Assembly: GCA_003597955.1 (NCBI GenBank)
Contig: QZJU01000020.1
Coordinates: 1-64,000 of the forward strand
DNA length: 64,000 bases
From: Candidatus Parcubacteria bacterium
GTDB taxonomy: Bacteria > Patescibacteriota > Patescibacteriia > PEXW01
Direction of reading: 5' to 3'
How positions within the stretch are numbered: position 1 is the first letter of the stretch; each line of letters opens with the position of its first letter. Positions 10,615-19,780 of the stretch are shown one piece after another. Below the pieces are notes generated by a model. That model saw only the letters and a program-made list of their open reading frames with translations, was not told the origin of the DNA and made no database searches. The translations under genes and the position numbers were made by a program.

Positions 10615-12939
10615 TTAAGAACGGAGTTCAGCCCCAAAATTCTTCTGCATTTCTTCAGCGATTTTATCTACGATTCTTTGCACTTCTTCATTCGTCAAAG
10701 TTTTGCCCGGGGATTGAAAAGTGATCTTCAGCGCCGCGCTTAAAAGCCCGTTTGGGAGTTTGTAACGATCAAACCCCCTGACTGATAAAATCAGCGGGTC
10801 GATCTGCCGAATAACTCTCACCAATTCAGCATGCGGGACGGATTTTGGCAAGGCAAAAGCTAGATCGCGAGTTACGGCGGGATAAACCGGCAGGGATTTT
10901 ATCCGCTTGGGAGTCCGTTGGGCCAAGGCTAATTGGCTTAAGTCTATTTCGGCAAAGGTGGCGGGTTTTTTCAGCTTGACCAATTTCGCATATTTTTCGC
11001 CGACTCGGCCAATGATGCCAATCGGTTCATTGGCAATGACTAACCGGGCCGAAGTCTGGGTGGATTGATGAATGCGAACATCCCGAAAATTAAAACTGGC
11101 CAACAGGTCTTCCAAAACCCCTTTAATGACCAGATAGGGTTCGGGCTGTTTCTGTACGCAGACTAAGCCGAGCATGATCGGTTCATCGGGTAACTTCCGG
11201 TTTTGTTCAGAGGGCCAGAAGACTTTGCCGATTTCAAAAATTTTTACGCTGTCCCGAGTAATGCCTGCCCGGCCAGCAATTTCCAAAAGCTGCGGCATAA
11301 TTGATCTTCGCAGTAAAGCTTGATCGGGATTCAAGGGATTAGCCACACTTAAATGCGTCTGGTCAGCCAAATCAAAGTCAGACGCGGTTTTTTGGCTGTA
11401 AAAGCTGTAAGTGGCGACTTCGGTAAAGCCCGCGGCCAAAAGGCGCTTGCGAGTAAAGCTGGAAACGCTTAAATTGACGGGCACAATTTTTAACTTTTGC
11501 GGGATCGCGGGCAAGCTCAAAGGAAAAGTGTTGTAATTCATCAGTCGGCCGATCTCTTCCACCAGATCTATGGGCGCTAGCAAATCCAATCGGAACGAAG
11601 GCGGCGTGACTTTAAACCGCTGGCCAGAAATTAAGACCTGGCATTGCAGGGCTTCCAGTTTTTGTTTAGCGGCCTTTATGCTCACTTTTACACCCAGCAT
11701 CCGGTTAACATAAGCGAGTTCCAAAACTATCGGCTTAGGTTTTGGCAATCTTTTTTGGCCGGCAATTGACCTGCCTTTTAAAATTTTGCCGCCACACCAC
11801 GCCGTGATTAATTCACAAACTCGGTCTGCCGCCTCCAAAGCCAAAGCCGGATCCAGGCCTTTTTCAAAACGATTGCTGGCTTCTGACCGCAAACCCAGAC
11901 GATTGGCGGTCAAGCGGATTTTTACTGGATCGAAACGCGCTGATTCAAGAATTATCTTTTGGGTGTTTCGGCTGACCTCGGTTTCGGCTCCGCCCATAAT
12001 CCCGGCAATGGCCAGGGATTTTTTGCCGTCAGTAATAACAATGTCGCTGACCTGCAAATTCCGGTTTTGGCCGTCCAGGGTTTTAATTTTCTCATTCGCC
12101 TTTGCTCTCCGAACCAATATCGTCTTTACTTTTTCCGCGTCAAAAGCGTGCATTGGCTGGCCGAGTTCCAGCATGACATAATTCGTGGCGTCGACAACGG
12201 CATTGATGGGCCGCACGCCGCAAGCTAAGAGCCGAGCTTGAATGTGTTCCGGCGAATCGCCAACTTTTATCCCTGTGACTACGCGAGCCACGTACTGTGG
12301 GCAATCTTTTAAATTTTGAATTTTGACTTTTAAATTGTTCCTTTCCGGAGCTTCACTCAGGCGAAATTTTTGAATCTTCAAGGCCGTGCCGGTGATGGCT
12401 GCCACCTCCCTGGCCATGCCGCGGATCGACAAACAGTCGCCCCGATTGGGCGTAATATCCAGCTCCAATACTATTTTTGGTTTAGGCAGCCATTTGGCGG
12501 CCGGTTCCCCAACTTCAGCCTCGGCCGGCAAAACGATTATGCCGCTGTGGTCAGCGCCCAAGCCCAGTTCGTCCCGGGCGCAGATCATGCCGTCGGATTC
12601 GACCCCCCGGATATTGGCCTTTTTTAATTCCAGACCATTGGCTAAAACCGTGCCAGGCAGAGCCACACAGACTTTTTGACCGGCGGCGACATTCGGCGCG
12701 CCGCAGACAATTTGCCGAGGCGCTTGGTCGTTAACCAACCTGACTTCACAGACTTTCAGACGATCGGCGTTAGGATGCTTAACGGCCGCCAGAACTTCAC
12801 CCACCACAATACCTGTCACTTCGGCCTGGGTTTCAATTTTTTCAACTTCCGAACCAGACACGGTTAAAGCTTCCGCCAATTTCGCCGGATTTAATCTGAC
12901 TGGAACGAATTCTTTTAGCCAATCTAAAGGTAAACGCAT
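10615..12939 (-). CDS. pheT: Phenylalanine--tRNA ligase beta subunit
   Basis: The beta subunit of the (alpha beta)2 enzyme binds tRNA and edits Tyr-tRNA-Phe. It starts MRLPLDWLKEFVPV, followed by the tRNA-binding OB fold (VVGEVLAAVKHPNADRLKV), the B3/B4 editing region (VVDATNYVMLELGQPMHAFD), the B5 domain and a C-terminal ferredoxin-fold anticodon-binding domain (PAVTRDLAFALP). The length is 774 aa. It lies downstream of pheS, separated by a small acidic protein gene only 4 bp upstream. Confidence 0.95.
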   Translation of the reverse strand: MRLPLDWLKEFVPVRLNPAKLAEALTVSGSEVEKIETQAEVTGIVVGEVLAAVKHPNADRLKVCEVRLVNDQAPRQIVCGAPNVAAGQKVCVALPGTVLANGLELKKANIRGVESDGMICARDELGLGADHSGIIVLPAEAEVGEPAAKWLPKPKIVLELDITPNRGDCLSIRGMAREVAAITGTALKIQKFRLSEAPERNNLKVKIQNLKDCPQYVARVVTGIKVGDSPEHIQARLLACGVRPINAVVDATNYVMLELGQPMHAFDAEKVKTILVRRAKANEKIKTLDGQNRNLQVSDIVITDGKKSLAIAGIMGGAETEVSRNTQKIILESARFDPVKIRLTANRLGLRSEASNRFEKGLDPALALEAADRVCELITAWCGGKILKGRSIAGQKRLPKPKPIVLELAYVNRMLGVKVSIKAAKQKLEALQCQVLISGQRFKVTPPSFRLDLLAPIDLVEEIGRLMNYNTFPLSLPAIPQKLKIVPVNLSVSSFTRKRLLAAGFTEVATYSFYSQKTASDFDLADQTHLSVANPLNPDQALLRRSIMPQLLEIAGRAGITRDSVKIFEIGKVFWPSEQNRKLPDEPIMLGLVCVQKQPEPYLVIKGVLEDLLASFNFRDVRIHQSTQTSARLVIANEPIGIIGRVGEKYAKLVKLKKPATFAEIDLSQLALAQRTPKRIKSLPVYPAVTRDLAFALPKSVPHAELVRVIRQIDPLILSVRGFDRYKLPNGLLSAALKITFQSPGKTLTNEEVQRIVDKIAEEMQKNFGAELRS

Positions 12940-12943
12940 TTAT

Positions 12944-13375
12944 TTATTCTTCTTCAGCGGTAGTCAAAGTATTTAAAATTTTTGCCAATTGAAAAGATGT
13001 TGATTCATAATCCCCTTTCGCTTCCCGAATCTGCCTCCGAGCCAACCGACCGAATTTCTGCCGGAAATACGGCGAAGGCTGTTTTTGAACTTGGGTGAAG
13101 GCATGGTAAAGCTCCAAATCTTCCGGCGTCAGGTCATCAATTTTAACCCCTCGAATGTACCTTTGGATCTCTTCAGGGTGGCTAGAGGCCTCCGCTTTCC
13201 ACTCTTTAATCCGCAAAGTTAATTCCGCCTTCCACTTCTCTTCTTCACCAGTCAATTTGGTTTCAGCTTCCAAAGCCAGATCCTCGGGCGAAGGTTGCAA
13301 TTCCTCCTCTTCTTCCCGCTCTTCAATTTGCTTTTCTTCTTCTGTAAAAATTATATCCTCCTCTTCGATGTTCAT
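12944..13375 (-). CDS. Small acidic protein encoded between pheS and pheT
   Basis: I do not recognise this 143 aa protein. It is highly acidic in its N-terminal third, with runs such as IEEEDIIFTEEEKQIEEREE, and helical with mixed charges afterwards (QKFGRLARRQIREAKGDY). There is no signal peptide or membrane segment. Lying 4 bp from pheT and 19 bp from pheS, it must be on the same transcript. A role linked to the PheRS complex or to RNA is possible from position only. Confidence 0.7.
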   Translation of the reverse strand: MNIEEEDIIFTEEEKQIEEREEEEELQPSPEDLALEAETKLTGEEEKWKAELTLRIKEWKAEASSHPEEIQRYIRGVKIDDLTPEDLELYHAFTQVQKQPSPYFRQKFGRLARRQIREAKGDYESTSFQLAKILNTLTTAEEE

Positions 13376-13394
13376 ATGTTTGATAAATTAATGC

Positions 13395-14411
13395 TTAAGT
13401 GAATTGTTCTAAAAATCTTAAATCGCCTGCTAAAAAAAGCCGGATGTCAGTTATGCCGTACAAAAGCATAACTAGCCGCTCTACGCCGATGCCAAAAGCA
13501 AAACCCGAATATCGATTCGGAGCGACTTTCATATTTTTTAACACTTTGGGATGAACCATGCCCGCACCCAGCATTTCCAACCAGCCGGAATACTTGCACA
13601 CCGGGCAGCCTTTTCCGTGGCAAAGCAGGCAAGCCATATCCAAATCCAATCCGGGTTCGACGAACGGATAATAGTGCGGTCGGAACCGAATTTTTACATT
13701 GCCAAAAAAATGTTGAAAGAAAGCGCTCAAAGTCCCAAGCAGGTCAGTCAGCTTTAAATTCTTATCAATGGCCAAGGCCTCGATTTGTGTGAAGGTAGTT
13801 TCGTGCCCGGCGTCCGTGGCTTCGTGCCGGTAGGTTCGGCCCGGCGCAATGATGAAAACCGGGGGTCGGTGCTTTTCCATATAACGAATCTGCACGGGCG
13901 AGGTTTGAGTCCTTAACAGCATTTGCGGACCGGAATTTTTCAGGTAGTAAGTATCCCACAAGTCCCGGCTCGGATGATTGGGTGGAATATTCAGCAGATC
14001 AAAGTTGTAGCGGCTGTATTCCACTTCTGGACCTTCCGCCACTTCATAACCTAAGCCGGAAAAAAATTTAATGGCGCTCTCGATAAAGGCTGAAATTGGG
14101 TGGGTATGTCCGACCTCAGGCAGAATCCCCGGCCAAGTTGGATCAAAATCCGCTGAGTCAGCGGCTTGGGGTTTGAATTTTAATTTCGCTTGGTCAAAGG
14201 CTTGCTGCAACTTGTTCCTGGTTTGATTCGCCAAAGTTCCCAAACCGGCTCTTTCGCCGGGTGGTAAATTCGGCAAACGCGAAAGCAGTTGGGCGAATTT
14301 TCCTTTCCGGCCCAAAACCGAAAAATACAAAGCTTGCAAATCCGACGAAGTTTTGACTGACTGGATTTGCCTTATGGTTTCCTGAAATAATTTTTCGATT
14401 TCGGTTCTCAT
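13395..14411 (-). CDS. pheS: Phenylalanine--tRNA ligase alpha subunit
   Basis: This catalytic class II subunit activates phenylalanine. Motif 2 (RTYRHEATDAGHETTFTQIE) and motif 3 (GFAFGIGVERLVMLLYGI) are intact, and the N-terminal coiled coil is present. Between them CLLCHGKGCPVCKYSGW gives four cysteines that could hold a zinc-like site. The length of 338 aa is typical. The start overlaps the upstream membrane protein gene by 4 bp. Confidence 0.96.
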   Translation of the reverse strand: MRTEIEKLFQETIRQIQSVKTSSDLQALYFSVLGRKGKFAQLLSRLPNLPPGERAGLGTLANQTRNKLQQAFDQAKLKFKPQAADSADFDPTWPGILPEVGHTHPISAFIESAIKFFSGLGYEVAEGPEVEYSRYNFDLLNIPPNHPSRDLWDTYYLKNSGPQMLLRTQTSPVQIRYMEKHRPPVFIIAPGRTYRHEATDAGHETTFTQIEALAIDKNLKLTDLLGTLSAFFQHFFGNVKIRFRPHYYPFVEPGLDLDMACLLCHGKGCPVCKYSGWLEMLGAGMVHPKVLKNMKVAPNRYSGFAFGIGVERLVMLLYGITDIRLFLAGDLRFLEQFT

Positions 14412-14803
14412 CGGGTTTGCCTTTCCAGAACGTTATCCTGGGCCAGGAAAAAGCCTTCAAGCAAAGTGAAAAAAAGGCCCAAGGGCACGACATTCCACCA
14501 TGCCAGCCAGCGCATGGCTTGCAAGGCCAACAAGGCTTCCATAAAAACCGCGACAATAACTCCTTGTCGAGTGGCCACCCGCAGGACGCGAAAAAGCACA
14601 GGATCCCGGCCAAACCAAGCCCGGACAGCAAAGCCCAGCAAGGATAAAGTCCCGGCAACGGCAAAACCTAAAGACACGGCAAAAGCAGTTACCGAAACCA
14701 GACGATTGGTTTCGGGATTTAATTGGGTAAAGACAATCGCCCATGCACCCCAGGAAATAAGCGTGGCAGAAGTAAAAATTATTAGATATTTTTTCAGACT
14801 CAT
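14408..14803 (-). CDS. Four-helix membrane protein, function unknown
   Basis: This 131 aa protein has about four hydrophobic segments: YLIIFTSATLISWGAWAIVF, VTAFAVSLGFAVAGTLSLLG, VATRQGVIVAVFMEALLALQ and VVPLGLFFTLLEGFFLA. The cytoplasmic RDPVLFRVLRVATRQG connection is conserved-looking. I recognise no enzymatic motif. Its stop overlaps the pheS start by 4 bp (ATGA), so it is the first gene of the pheS-acidic protein-pheT transcript. Confidence 0.7.
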   Translation of the reverse strand: MSLKKYLIIFTSATLISWGAWAIVFTQLNPETNRLVSVTAFAVSLGFAVAGTLSLLGFAVRAWFGRDPVLFRVLRVATRQGVIVAVFMEALLALQAMRWLAWWNVVPLGLFFTLLEGFFLAQDNVLERQTR

Positions 14804-14865
14804 AAGCCGCTAAAAAACCAATAAGTAATAAGGACCTTCCTTCATAAAATTTCTGGCGGGGGAAA

Positions 14866-14893
14866 TAAAAAAATGGGCTTTTTCGCCCTGTAA
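14866..14893 (-). terminator. Intrinsic terminator downstream of the DciA-like gene
   Basis: On the - strand GGGC-GAAAAA-GCCC is followed by ATTTTTTT. It separates the DciA-like gene from the pheS transcript. Confidence 0.7.
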
Positions 14894-14965
14894 ATATAAC
14901 ACATTTTTCGCGTTTTTGCCAGAGGTTTTTTGATGAAAAAACCGAAGTTTTTCCGGCTTAAAACC

Positions 14966-15283
14966 CTAGGCCAAGAACCGCAAACGCTCGACTAAATTCG
15001 CCTGCATTTTTTCATTGACTGCTTGGACGATTCTTGCTTCTTTCAATTTCAATTCTTGACCGATAATTGGGGAAACTACTGAAATGGTCAGGGTCCGGTT
15101 TTTCAAATACAAGGCCTTGGCTTTGTCCGCAAAATCTTCGCCAAAAAGGTCTTGGATAATCAACGCAAAAAGCTCAATGACTCTGGCGCCATCGACCTGG
15201 CTTTGCAGGCCCGAGGATTGGATGTTCCGATTTAAAGTGTATTTTATCGGGGTAAAACCCATGAGCCCGTTTCCTCCTTTCAA
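14966..15283 (-). CDS. DciA-like (DUF721) protein
   Basis: The C-terminal part, LTISVVSPIIGQELKLKEARIVQAVNE, follows the pattern of DUF721/DciA proteins, which help load the replicative helicase in bacteria without DnaC or DnaI. The 105 aa length fits a minimal DUF721 domain. I infer a replication-initiation role from family resemblance only. The start may be internal (MGFTPIKYTL). A terminator follows. The 167 bp upstream holds only hairpin-forming sequence (GTACAGG/CCTGCAC arms near 15400). Confidence 0.7.
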   Translation of the reverse strand: MKGGNGLMGFTPIKYTLNRNIQSSGLQSQVDGARVIELFALIIQDLFGEDFADKAKALYLKNRTLTISVVSPIIGQELKLKEARIVQAVNEKMQANLVERLRFLA

Positions 15284-15450
15284 CCTTAAAATAGCACGGT
15301 GTCGGTTGGGTTGTCGATTGCCGCATTGTTTAAGGGCGAAGGCTTAGGCTTGCGCGAAACCGTATTACTACACCGATTCTGTTTCCCCCGCACTACCCTG
15401 CACCATTTCGGTACAGGATGGCGCTGGGTTTACCACAACTAAAACTAAAC

Positions 15451-16215
15451 CTAAAACAATTTCTGCGCATCTAACCAACCGCTTAATTGGCTTTGGGTGC
15501 TGACATAACCTCTGTAATTTATTGAAGCGCCCAAGTGAATGCCCAGATGCAAATGCTTTCTTTCGCCGTCGGTTTCGGAAGAAAAACCTTTGCCCAAAAT
15601 CCCGATTTTATCTCCAGCCCTGATTTGCTGACCGACTTTCAAATTTATGCTGGCCAATTTCAAATGGCCGTATAAAATGGTCACAGCTTGATTGTTGATG
15701 GTCGCGCTTTGGATTAAAACCCCGCCATAACCTGAGACAAATTGCTTAACCAAAACTTTTCCGTTAGCGATGGCAATTATTGGAACCTCAACATCCGCTT
15801 CCGCGGCTAAGGTCTCAAAATCTACACCCGTATGGTAGCCGGAAAATTTTTCGGGCTGGACGGGCGAATTTTTGGGCGTGATGTAAATGCCAAAAGGTTT
15901 TTTGGTTATCCGGGATTTCGCATTTGAAATTGGGAGATTTATTTCAACAAACCCGAAATTAACATTTTTATTTTGGTTGATTACGCCTTGATTTGAATTG
16001 GAATTTTGGTTTTGATTCGCGATAGACTCGTTGACAATGGTCTGGTTTAAATTGTCGGCTTGATTGATATTGCTTGTGTTCAAATTCTGAACGGCCTTAG
16101 AATTTAGATTATTGTTAACTATGTTGACATTACCAGTGCTCGATTGGTGGGTAAAAACTAAAACCAATCCTACTGCTAAAATGATTATTATGATGATTGG
16201 CCAAAAAAATTTCAT
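15451..16215 (-). CDS. Membrane-anchored M23 peptidase
   Basis: M23 (LytM-type) enzymes cut peptidoglycan cross-links with a zinc ion held by HxxxD and HxH. Both are visible: HTGVDFE and KHLHLGIHLG. The N-terminus MKFFWPIIIIIILAVGLVLV is a membrane anchor. A low-complexity Asn/Gln-rich linker follows (repeats of NQN and NSNSN). I chose the ATG at 16215; the frame stays open to 16302, but that extension is encoded by the dispersed CATTGCGAG repeat and is unlikely to be protein. Confidence 0.88.
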   Translation of the reverse strand: MKFFWPIIIIIILAVGLVLVFTHQSSTGNVNIVNNNLNSKAVQNLNTSNINQADNLNQTIVNESIANQNQNSNSNQGVINQNKNVNFGFVEINLPISNAKSRITKKPFGIYITPKNSPVQPEKFSGYHTGVDFETLAAEADVEVPIIAIANGKVLVKQFVSGYGGVLIQSATINNQAVTILYGHLKLASINLKVGQQIRAGDKIGILGKGFSSETDGERKHLHLGIHLGASINYRGYVSTQSQLSGWLDAQKLF

Positions 16216-16235
16216 GTTTTTGTACTTTTTATCTG

Positions 16236-16282
16236 TCATTGCGAGGAATCCCGCAGCGCGGGATGACGCGGCAATCTCATCT
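16236..16282. repeat. CATTGCGAG repeat, left flank of the GIY-YIG gene
   Basis: GTCATTGCGAGG begins the block and CGGCAATCTCA ends it, with a CCCGC-AGC-GCGGG hairpin inside. It is the approximate inverse of 16599-16626 across the GIY-YIG gene. Confidence 0.75.
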
Positions 16283-16582
16283 CTTCTTGTCCCGATCCTC
16301 ACTCAAATCTTGCCATTTAGGATTAAGACTTTCAATTAACTCGATTTTCTTTTTTCTGGAACCAGCCTTGATTTGTTTCTCTCGGGCAATAGCATCCTGA
16401 ATATACTGAAATTCTTCATAGTAAACTAGCTTATTAATATTGTATTTTTTGGTAAAGCCTTCGACTTGCTTATGCTTGTGTTGAAATACCCTACTTTCAA
16501 GACCCCCGGTAACGCCCGTATACAGAGTGGTATTGTACTTATTAGTCATAATATAAACATAAAACCGTTTTGGTCTTGGCAT
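16277..16582 (-). CDS. GIY-YIG family endonuclease-like protein
   Basis: This 101 aa stand-alone GIY-YIG domain of the UPF0213 type starts FYVYIMTNKYNTTLYTGVTG, giving the YVYI and YTGVT core strands. RVFQHKH and the later EEF and QIKAGSRKKK elements follow. Such proteins are predicted metal-dependent nucleases; the physiological substrate is unknown. The gene is bracketed by inverted CATTGCGAG repeats, and its last codons run into the left one, suggesting the gene and repeats move or spread together. Confidence 0.85.
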   Translation of the reverse strand: MPRPKRFYVYIMTNKYNTTLYTGVTGGLESRVFQHKHKQVEGFTKKYNINKLVYYEEFQYIQDAIAREKQIKAGSRKKKIELIESLNPKWQDLSEDRDKKR

Positions 16583-16598
16583 AGTTGGGTAAATAAGG

Positions 16599-16626
16599 AG
16601 ATTGCTTCGCTACGCTCGCAATGACA
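16599..16626. repeat. CATTGCGAG repeat, right flank of the GIY-YIG gene
   Basis: GAGATTGCTTCG...CTCGCAATGAC is the inverse complement in outline of the left flank at 16236-16282. Confidence 0.7.
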
Positions 16627-16641
16627 ATATGAATGCAAAAC

Positions 16642-19600
16642 CTACCCTCGCCAACGGTCTTCACAAATCTCCCGAAAATCGCAGGCTGCGCAAGTGAATT
16701 TTGAGGGTGTGGCCGCAAAATCACTTTGTAAAATTTCTGAAATTGTCTCGGAAATTTCCGCTTTGGTTTTCTCAATGGCCTTTTTATCCACCTTATAGGA
16801 AAAAGGCTTCTCCGTAGCCAAGTAAATATAGGTGAGTTTTACCGGATTTAATTTCAAAGCCTCTCTGGCGGCAATGGCATAGATGTGTAATTGCTTCAGT
16901 TCCGCGTCTTTTTCTTCTTCCGGCGGCCTTTCCGAAGTTTTATAATCTATAATTTCAATGCCGCCAGCCGTGGGATCAATCCGATCGATTTTACCTTTGA
17001 TTTTTTGATTCCCGATGCTGATGGTGAATCCTTTTTCCAAATCCAGGGGTCTTGGCCAAGGCTTTGGTAAGTTTTCATAAAACCGTTTTAAATACTCGAT
17101 CCCCCGCTTTTTGTAGTCGTTTTTCTGGCGGACATCCTCATACCAGGAGTCAATCCAGGCAGCCTGGTAAAGCTGCTGCAATTCCGCCCAGGTGACCAGA
17201 GGTTCGGAATTTTCGGTTTTTTTGCCAATCGGGTTGCCGAAAAGATCCTGCTGATTGGCATTGCTCCGCTCCCTGACTAATTTAAAGAAATTCAAAAGCG
17301 TAGTGTGGATGGTCTGCCCAAAACTAAATGTCGCCCTGCCTTGAACCGGAATTTTCAAAAGGTGCGCGTACTTGTACTGCTTGGGACATTTTTCAAATGC
17401 CTTTAACTGCGTGAAACTGAAATACGGCGGCAAGGCTTTCTTGAGTAAAGCTAGATTGTTTTCTTTTTGCAATGGCCCGGTTTCCAATTTTTTTAAAAAG
17501 CTGGATTTTAATTTATGAACTCTGGATTTTAAGTCGAGTTCGAGTATAAACCTGGACGGTTTTTTCTTCCGTGTTCCGCCATAATCTTCAGCGGCGGTGA
17601 AAAATATGCCCCGCTTCGCCCGGGTAATGCCCACATACAGCAACCGCCTTTCCTCCTGCAAATGCCAATCCCCTTCCGGCAATCTTTCTTTTACTAACTC
17701 GTCCGGCAATTCGATTGGCTCCCGTCTTTCAATGGTCGGGAACCTTTTGTCGACCAAATTAACTATGAAGACATAAGCGAATTCCAAGCCTTTGGCTCCG
17801 TGGACAGTCATAATTTTCACGGCTTCCGGACCTTGTTCCCATTCGGGCGGGCGCAAACTGCCGCTGTCACCGGCTTCCTGGGCAAAAGCCAACTCTCTTA
17901 AAAAATTGCCAACCGTCGGTTCAGCGTGGCGGATTTGAAAATTATGAAAAATCTGAAAAAGCTGGTTGACATAATTAACCTGTTCCAAATGCTCCGCATC
18001 GGTTTTTTTTATTACTTCCTTAAGCAAGCCCGAGTCTTCCAAAAACCTTAAAGTGACCTCCCCAACTGGGTGGATCCTGGCTAATTGCGTATGCCGGTCT
18101 AGCCAGCTCAACAACCTCTCAATCGCAATTACGGTTTCGGGCTTTAACCCGCTTAGGACGCGGACATTTCGGAGTATTTCATAAAGCGACTTTGTCTCCC
18201 GCCGGGCAATAGACATCAAAGTCATGATATCCGGCAAGGAGATTTTTAAAAGCGGCAAGGTTAAGATCCGATAAAGGCTCGGGGTCTCGTGGTAATTATC
18301 CAGAAGTTTTAAATAATTCAAAATATCCAAAATAATCGGCTGGCGATACAAGCCGGCAGAAGCCAAAAATTGAAATGGGATTTTCAGGTTTTTTAATTTC
18401 TGAATGAAAGGCGCGGCATAGTCGTTGGCCCGGACCAAAATCGCAAAATCGTTGTAGGAAACCTTGCCCTTGCCGGCTTTTCTGACAGCTAGGATTTTCT
18501 CAATGACCGCCAAAACTTCCTGTTCCATCGCCGGCATAAGCCAATACTCGATTTCGCCACTGGCTTTGGTTTGGGCGACTAATTTCTTGTTGATGACCGG
18601 TTTTTTTGAATTTGGCGCTTGGTTTTGGCCGTTAAGCTGAACCTCCAGTCGATTGGGATTGTTGTTTTGTATGAATGTGTAGGCCAGATCCAGGATATTC
18701 TGGCAGCTTCGGTAATTTTCCGTCAAAACGACTTCCGTGGTTTCCGGAAAATCTTTTTTAAAGGCTAAAATGTTCGCCACGGACGCGCCTCGAAATTTAT
18801 ATATGCTTTGATCATCGTCGCCCACAACCGTCAAATTGTTGTTCGGCTTAGCCAAAAGTTTAACCAGTTCGTATTGGGCCCAGTTGGTGTCTTGAAATTC
18901 GTCGACTAAAATATATTCGAATTGCTGACGGAATTTATTTAGGATCTTTGGCCGGTTTTGGAAAAGATACAAAGTCTGGGTGATCAGATCGCCGAAGTCC
19001 AACGCGCCTTTTTCAAAAAGCAACTGCTGGTAGGTGTGATAGGCATTAGCGACCTCGTTAACGCGCTCGGCTTCAACTATCTGATCGGCTTCGGCTTCGG
19101 TTTTTCTTTTTCGACCATGAACTTCATCCAAATCCAATTTTAATTTTTCCGCGTACTGCAAATATTCTTCCGGCCGAATAGCCTCGTCTTTGCAGCGCGA
19201 GAAATGCTTGACCAGGCTGGCGACAAAGCGGGTCGGATTGCCTAAAGGCCGATAATAATTCAGATCAAAACGCTCCAAATTCTCCCGCATTAAAATTGCT
19301 TGGTCGGTTTCATCCAATAGTTTAAAGTCTGGATTTAAGCCGATGTCTAAAGCATGATCCCGCAAAATTCTTTCGCAAAAGGCATGAAATGTGGAAACCC
19401 ACAAATCCACGTAGCCCATGGGTAGAAGCTTGTCCACCCGCTCTTCCATTTCGCCGGCGGCTTTGTCCGTAAAAGTTAAGGCCAAAATATGATCCGGTTG
19501 AACCTTTCGCTCGGCAATCAGCCAAGCGATGCGCTGAGTGATGACCGTGGTTTTGCCTGTACCGGCTCCGGCCACAATCAAGAGCGGCCCACTTTTATGG

Positions 19601-19647
19601 GTAATCGCCTGCTTTTGGGCAGGGTTTAGAGATGGCATAAGAGTCAT
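16642..19647 (-). CDS. UvrD/PcrA-family ATP-dependent helicase with C-terminal Fe-S nuclease domain
   Basis: Superfamily 1A motifs are present in order: Q motif and Walker A (NPAQKQAI, AGAGTGKTTV), LALTFTDKAAGEM, ILVDEFQDTN (Walker B), VGDDDQSIYKFRGA, VLTENYRSCQ, MTVHGAKGLEF and RLLYVGITRAK. The C-terminal ~280 residues add a PD-(D/E)XK nuclease-like domain (KGKIDRIDPTAGGIEIIDYKT). Its cysteines (FEKCPKQYKY and CAACDFREIC) match the AddB/Cas4-type 4Fe-4S arrangement. A role in double-strand break processing is likely by analogy. At 1001 aa it could replace AddAB or RecBCD. The start may be the ATG at 19638 (MPSLNPAQ). Confidence 0.9.
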   Translation of the reverse strand: MTLMPSLNPAQKQAITHKSGPLLIVAGAGTGKTTVITQRIAWLIAERKVQPDHILALTFTDKAAGEMEERVDKLLPMGYVDLWVSTFHAFCERILRDHALDIGLNPDFKLLDETDQAILMRENLERFDLNYYRPLGNPTRFVASLVKHFSRCKDEAIRPEEYLQYAEKLKLDLDEVHGRKRKTEAEADQIVEAERVNEVANAYHTYQQLLFEKGALDFGDLITQTLYLFQNRPKILNKFRQQFEYILVDEFQDTNWAQYELVKLLAKPNNNLTVVGDDDQSIYKFRGASVANILAFKKDFPETTEVVLTENYRSCQNILDLAYTFIQNNNPNRLEVQLNGQNQAPNSKKPVINKKLVAQTKASGEIEYWLMPAMEQEVLAVIEKILAVRKAGKGKVSYNDFAILVRANDYAAPFIQKLKNLKIPFQFLASAGLYRQPIILDILNYLKLLDNYHETPSLYRILTLPLLKISLPDIMTLMSIARRETKSLYEILRNVRVLSGLKPETVIAIERLLSWLDRHTQLARIHPVGEVTLRFLEDSGLLKEVIKKTDAEHLEQVNYVNQLFQIFHNFQIRHAEPTVGNFLRELAFAQEAGDSGSLRPPEWEQGPEAVKIMTVHGAKGLEFAYVFIVNLVDKRFPTIERREPIELPDELVKERLPEGDWHLQEERRLLYVGITRAKRGIFFTAAEDYGGTRKKKPSRFILELDLKSRVHKLKSSFLKKLETGPLQKENNLALLKKALPPYFSFTQLKAFEKCPKQYKYAHLLKIPVQGRATFSFGQTIHTTLLNFFKLVRERSNANQQDLFGNPIGKKTENSEPLVTWAELQQLYQAAWIDSWYEDVRQKNDYKKRGIEYLKRFYENLPKPWPRPLDLEKGFTISIGNQKIKGKIDRIDPTAGGIEIIDYKTSERPPEEEKDAELKQLHIYAIAAREALKLNPVKLTYIYLATEKPFSYKVDKKAIEKTKAEISETISEILQSDFAATPSKFTCAACDFREICEDRWRG

Positions 19648-19780
19648 GAAGGTATTTTATAACAGATCAGAAATAAATAAAAAATCGCCACGATTATTTC
19701 CGGCTGCGTTTTTTTGCGCTTGCTCCCGCACCACCCTGTACCCGAGTGCAACGAGTGGTACGGTGCTGGTGTGGAGCTGA

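Noticed and set aside
16216-16302. N-terminal extension of the M23 peptidase
   Set aside because: It is encoded by the CATTGCGAG repeat, and the membrane anchor begins at the downstream ATG.
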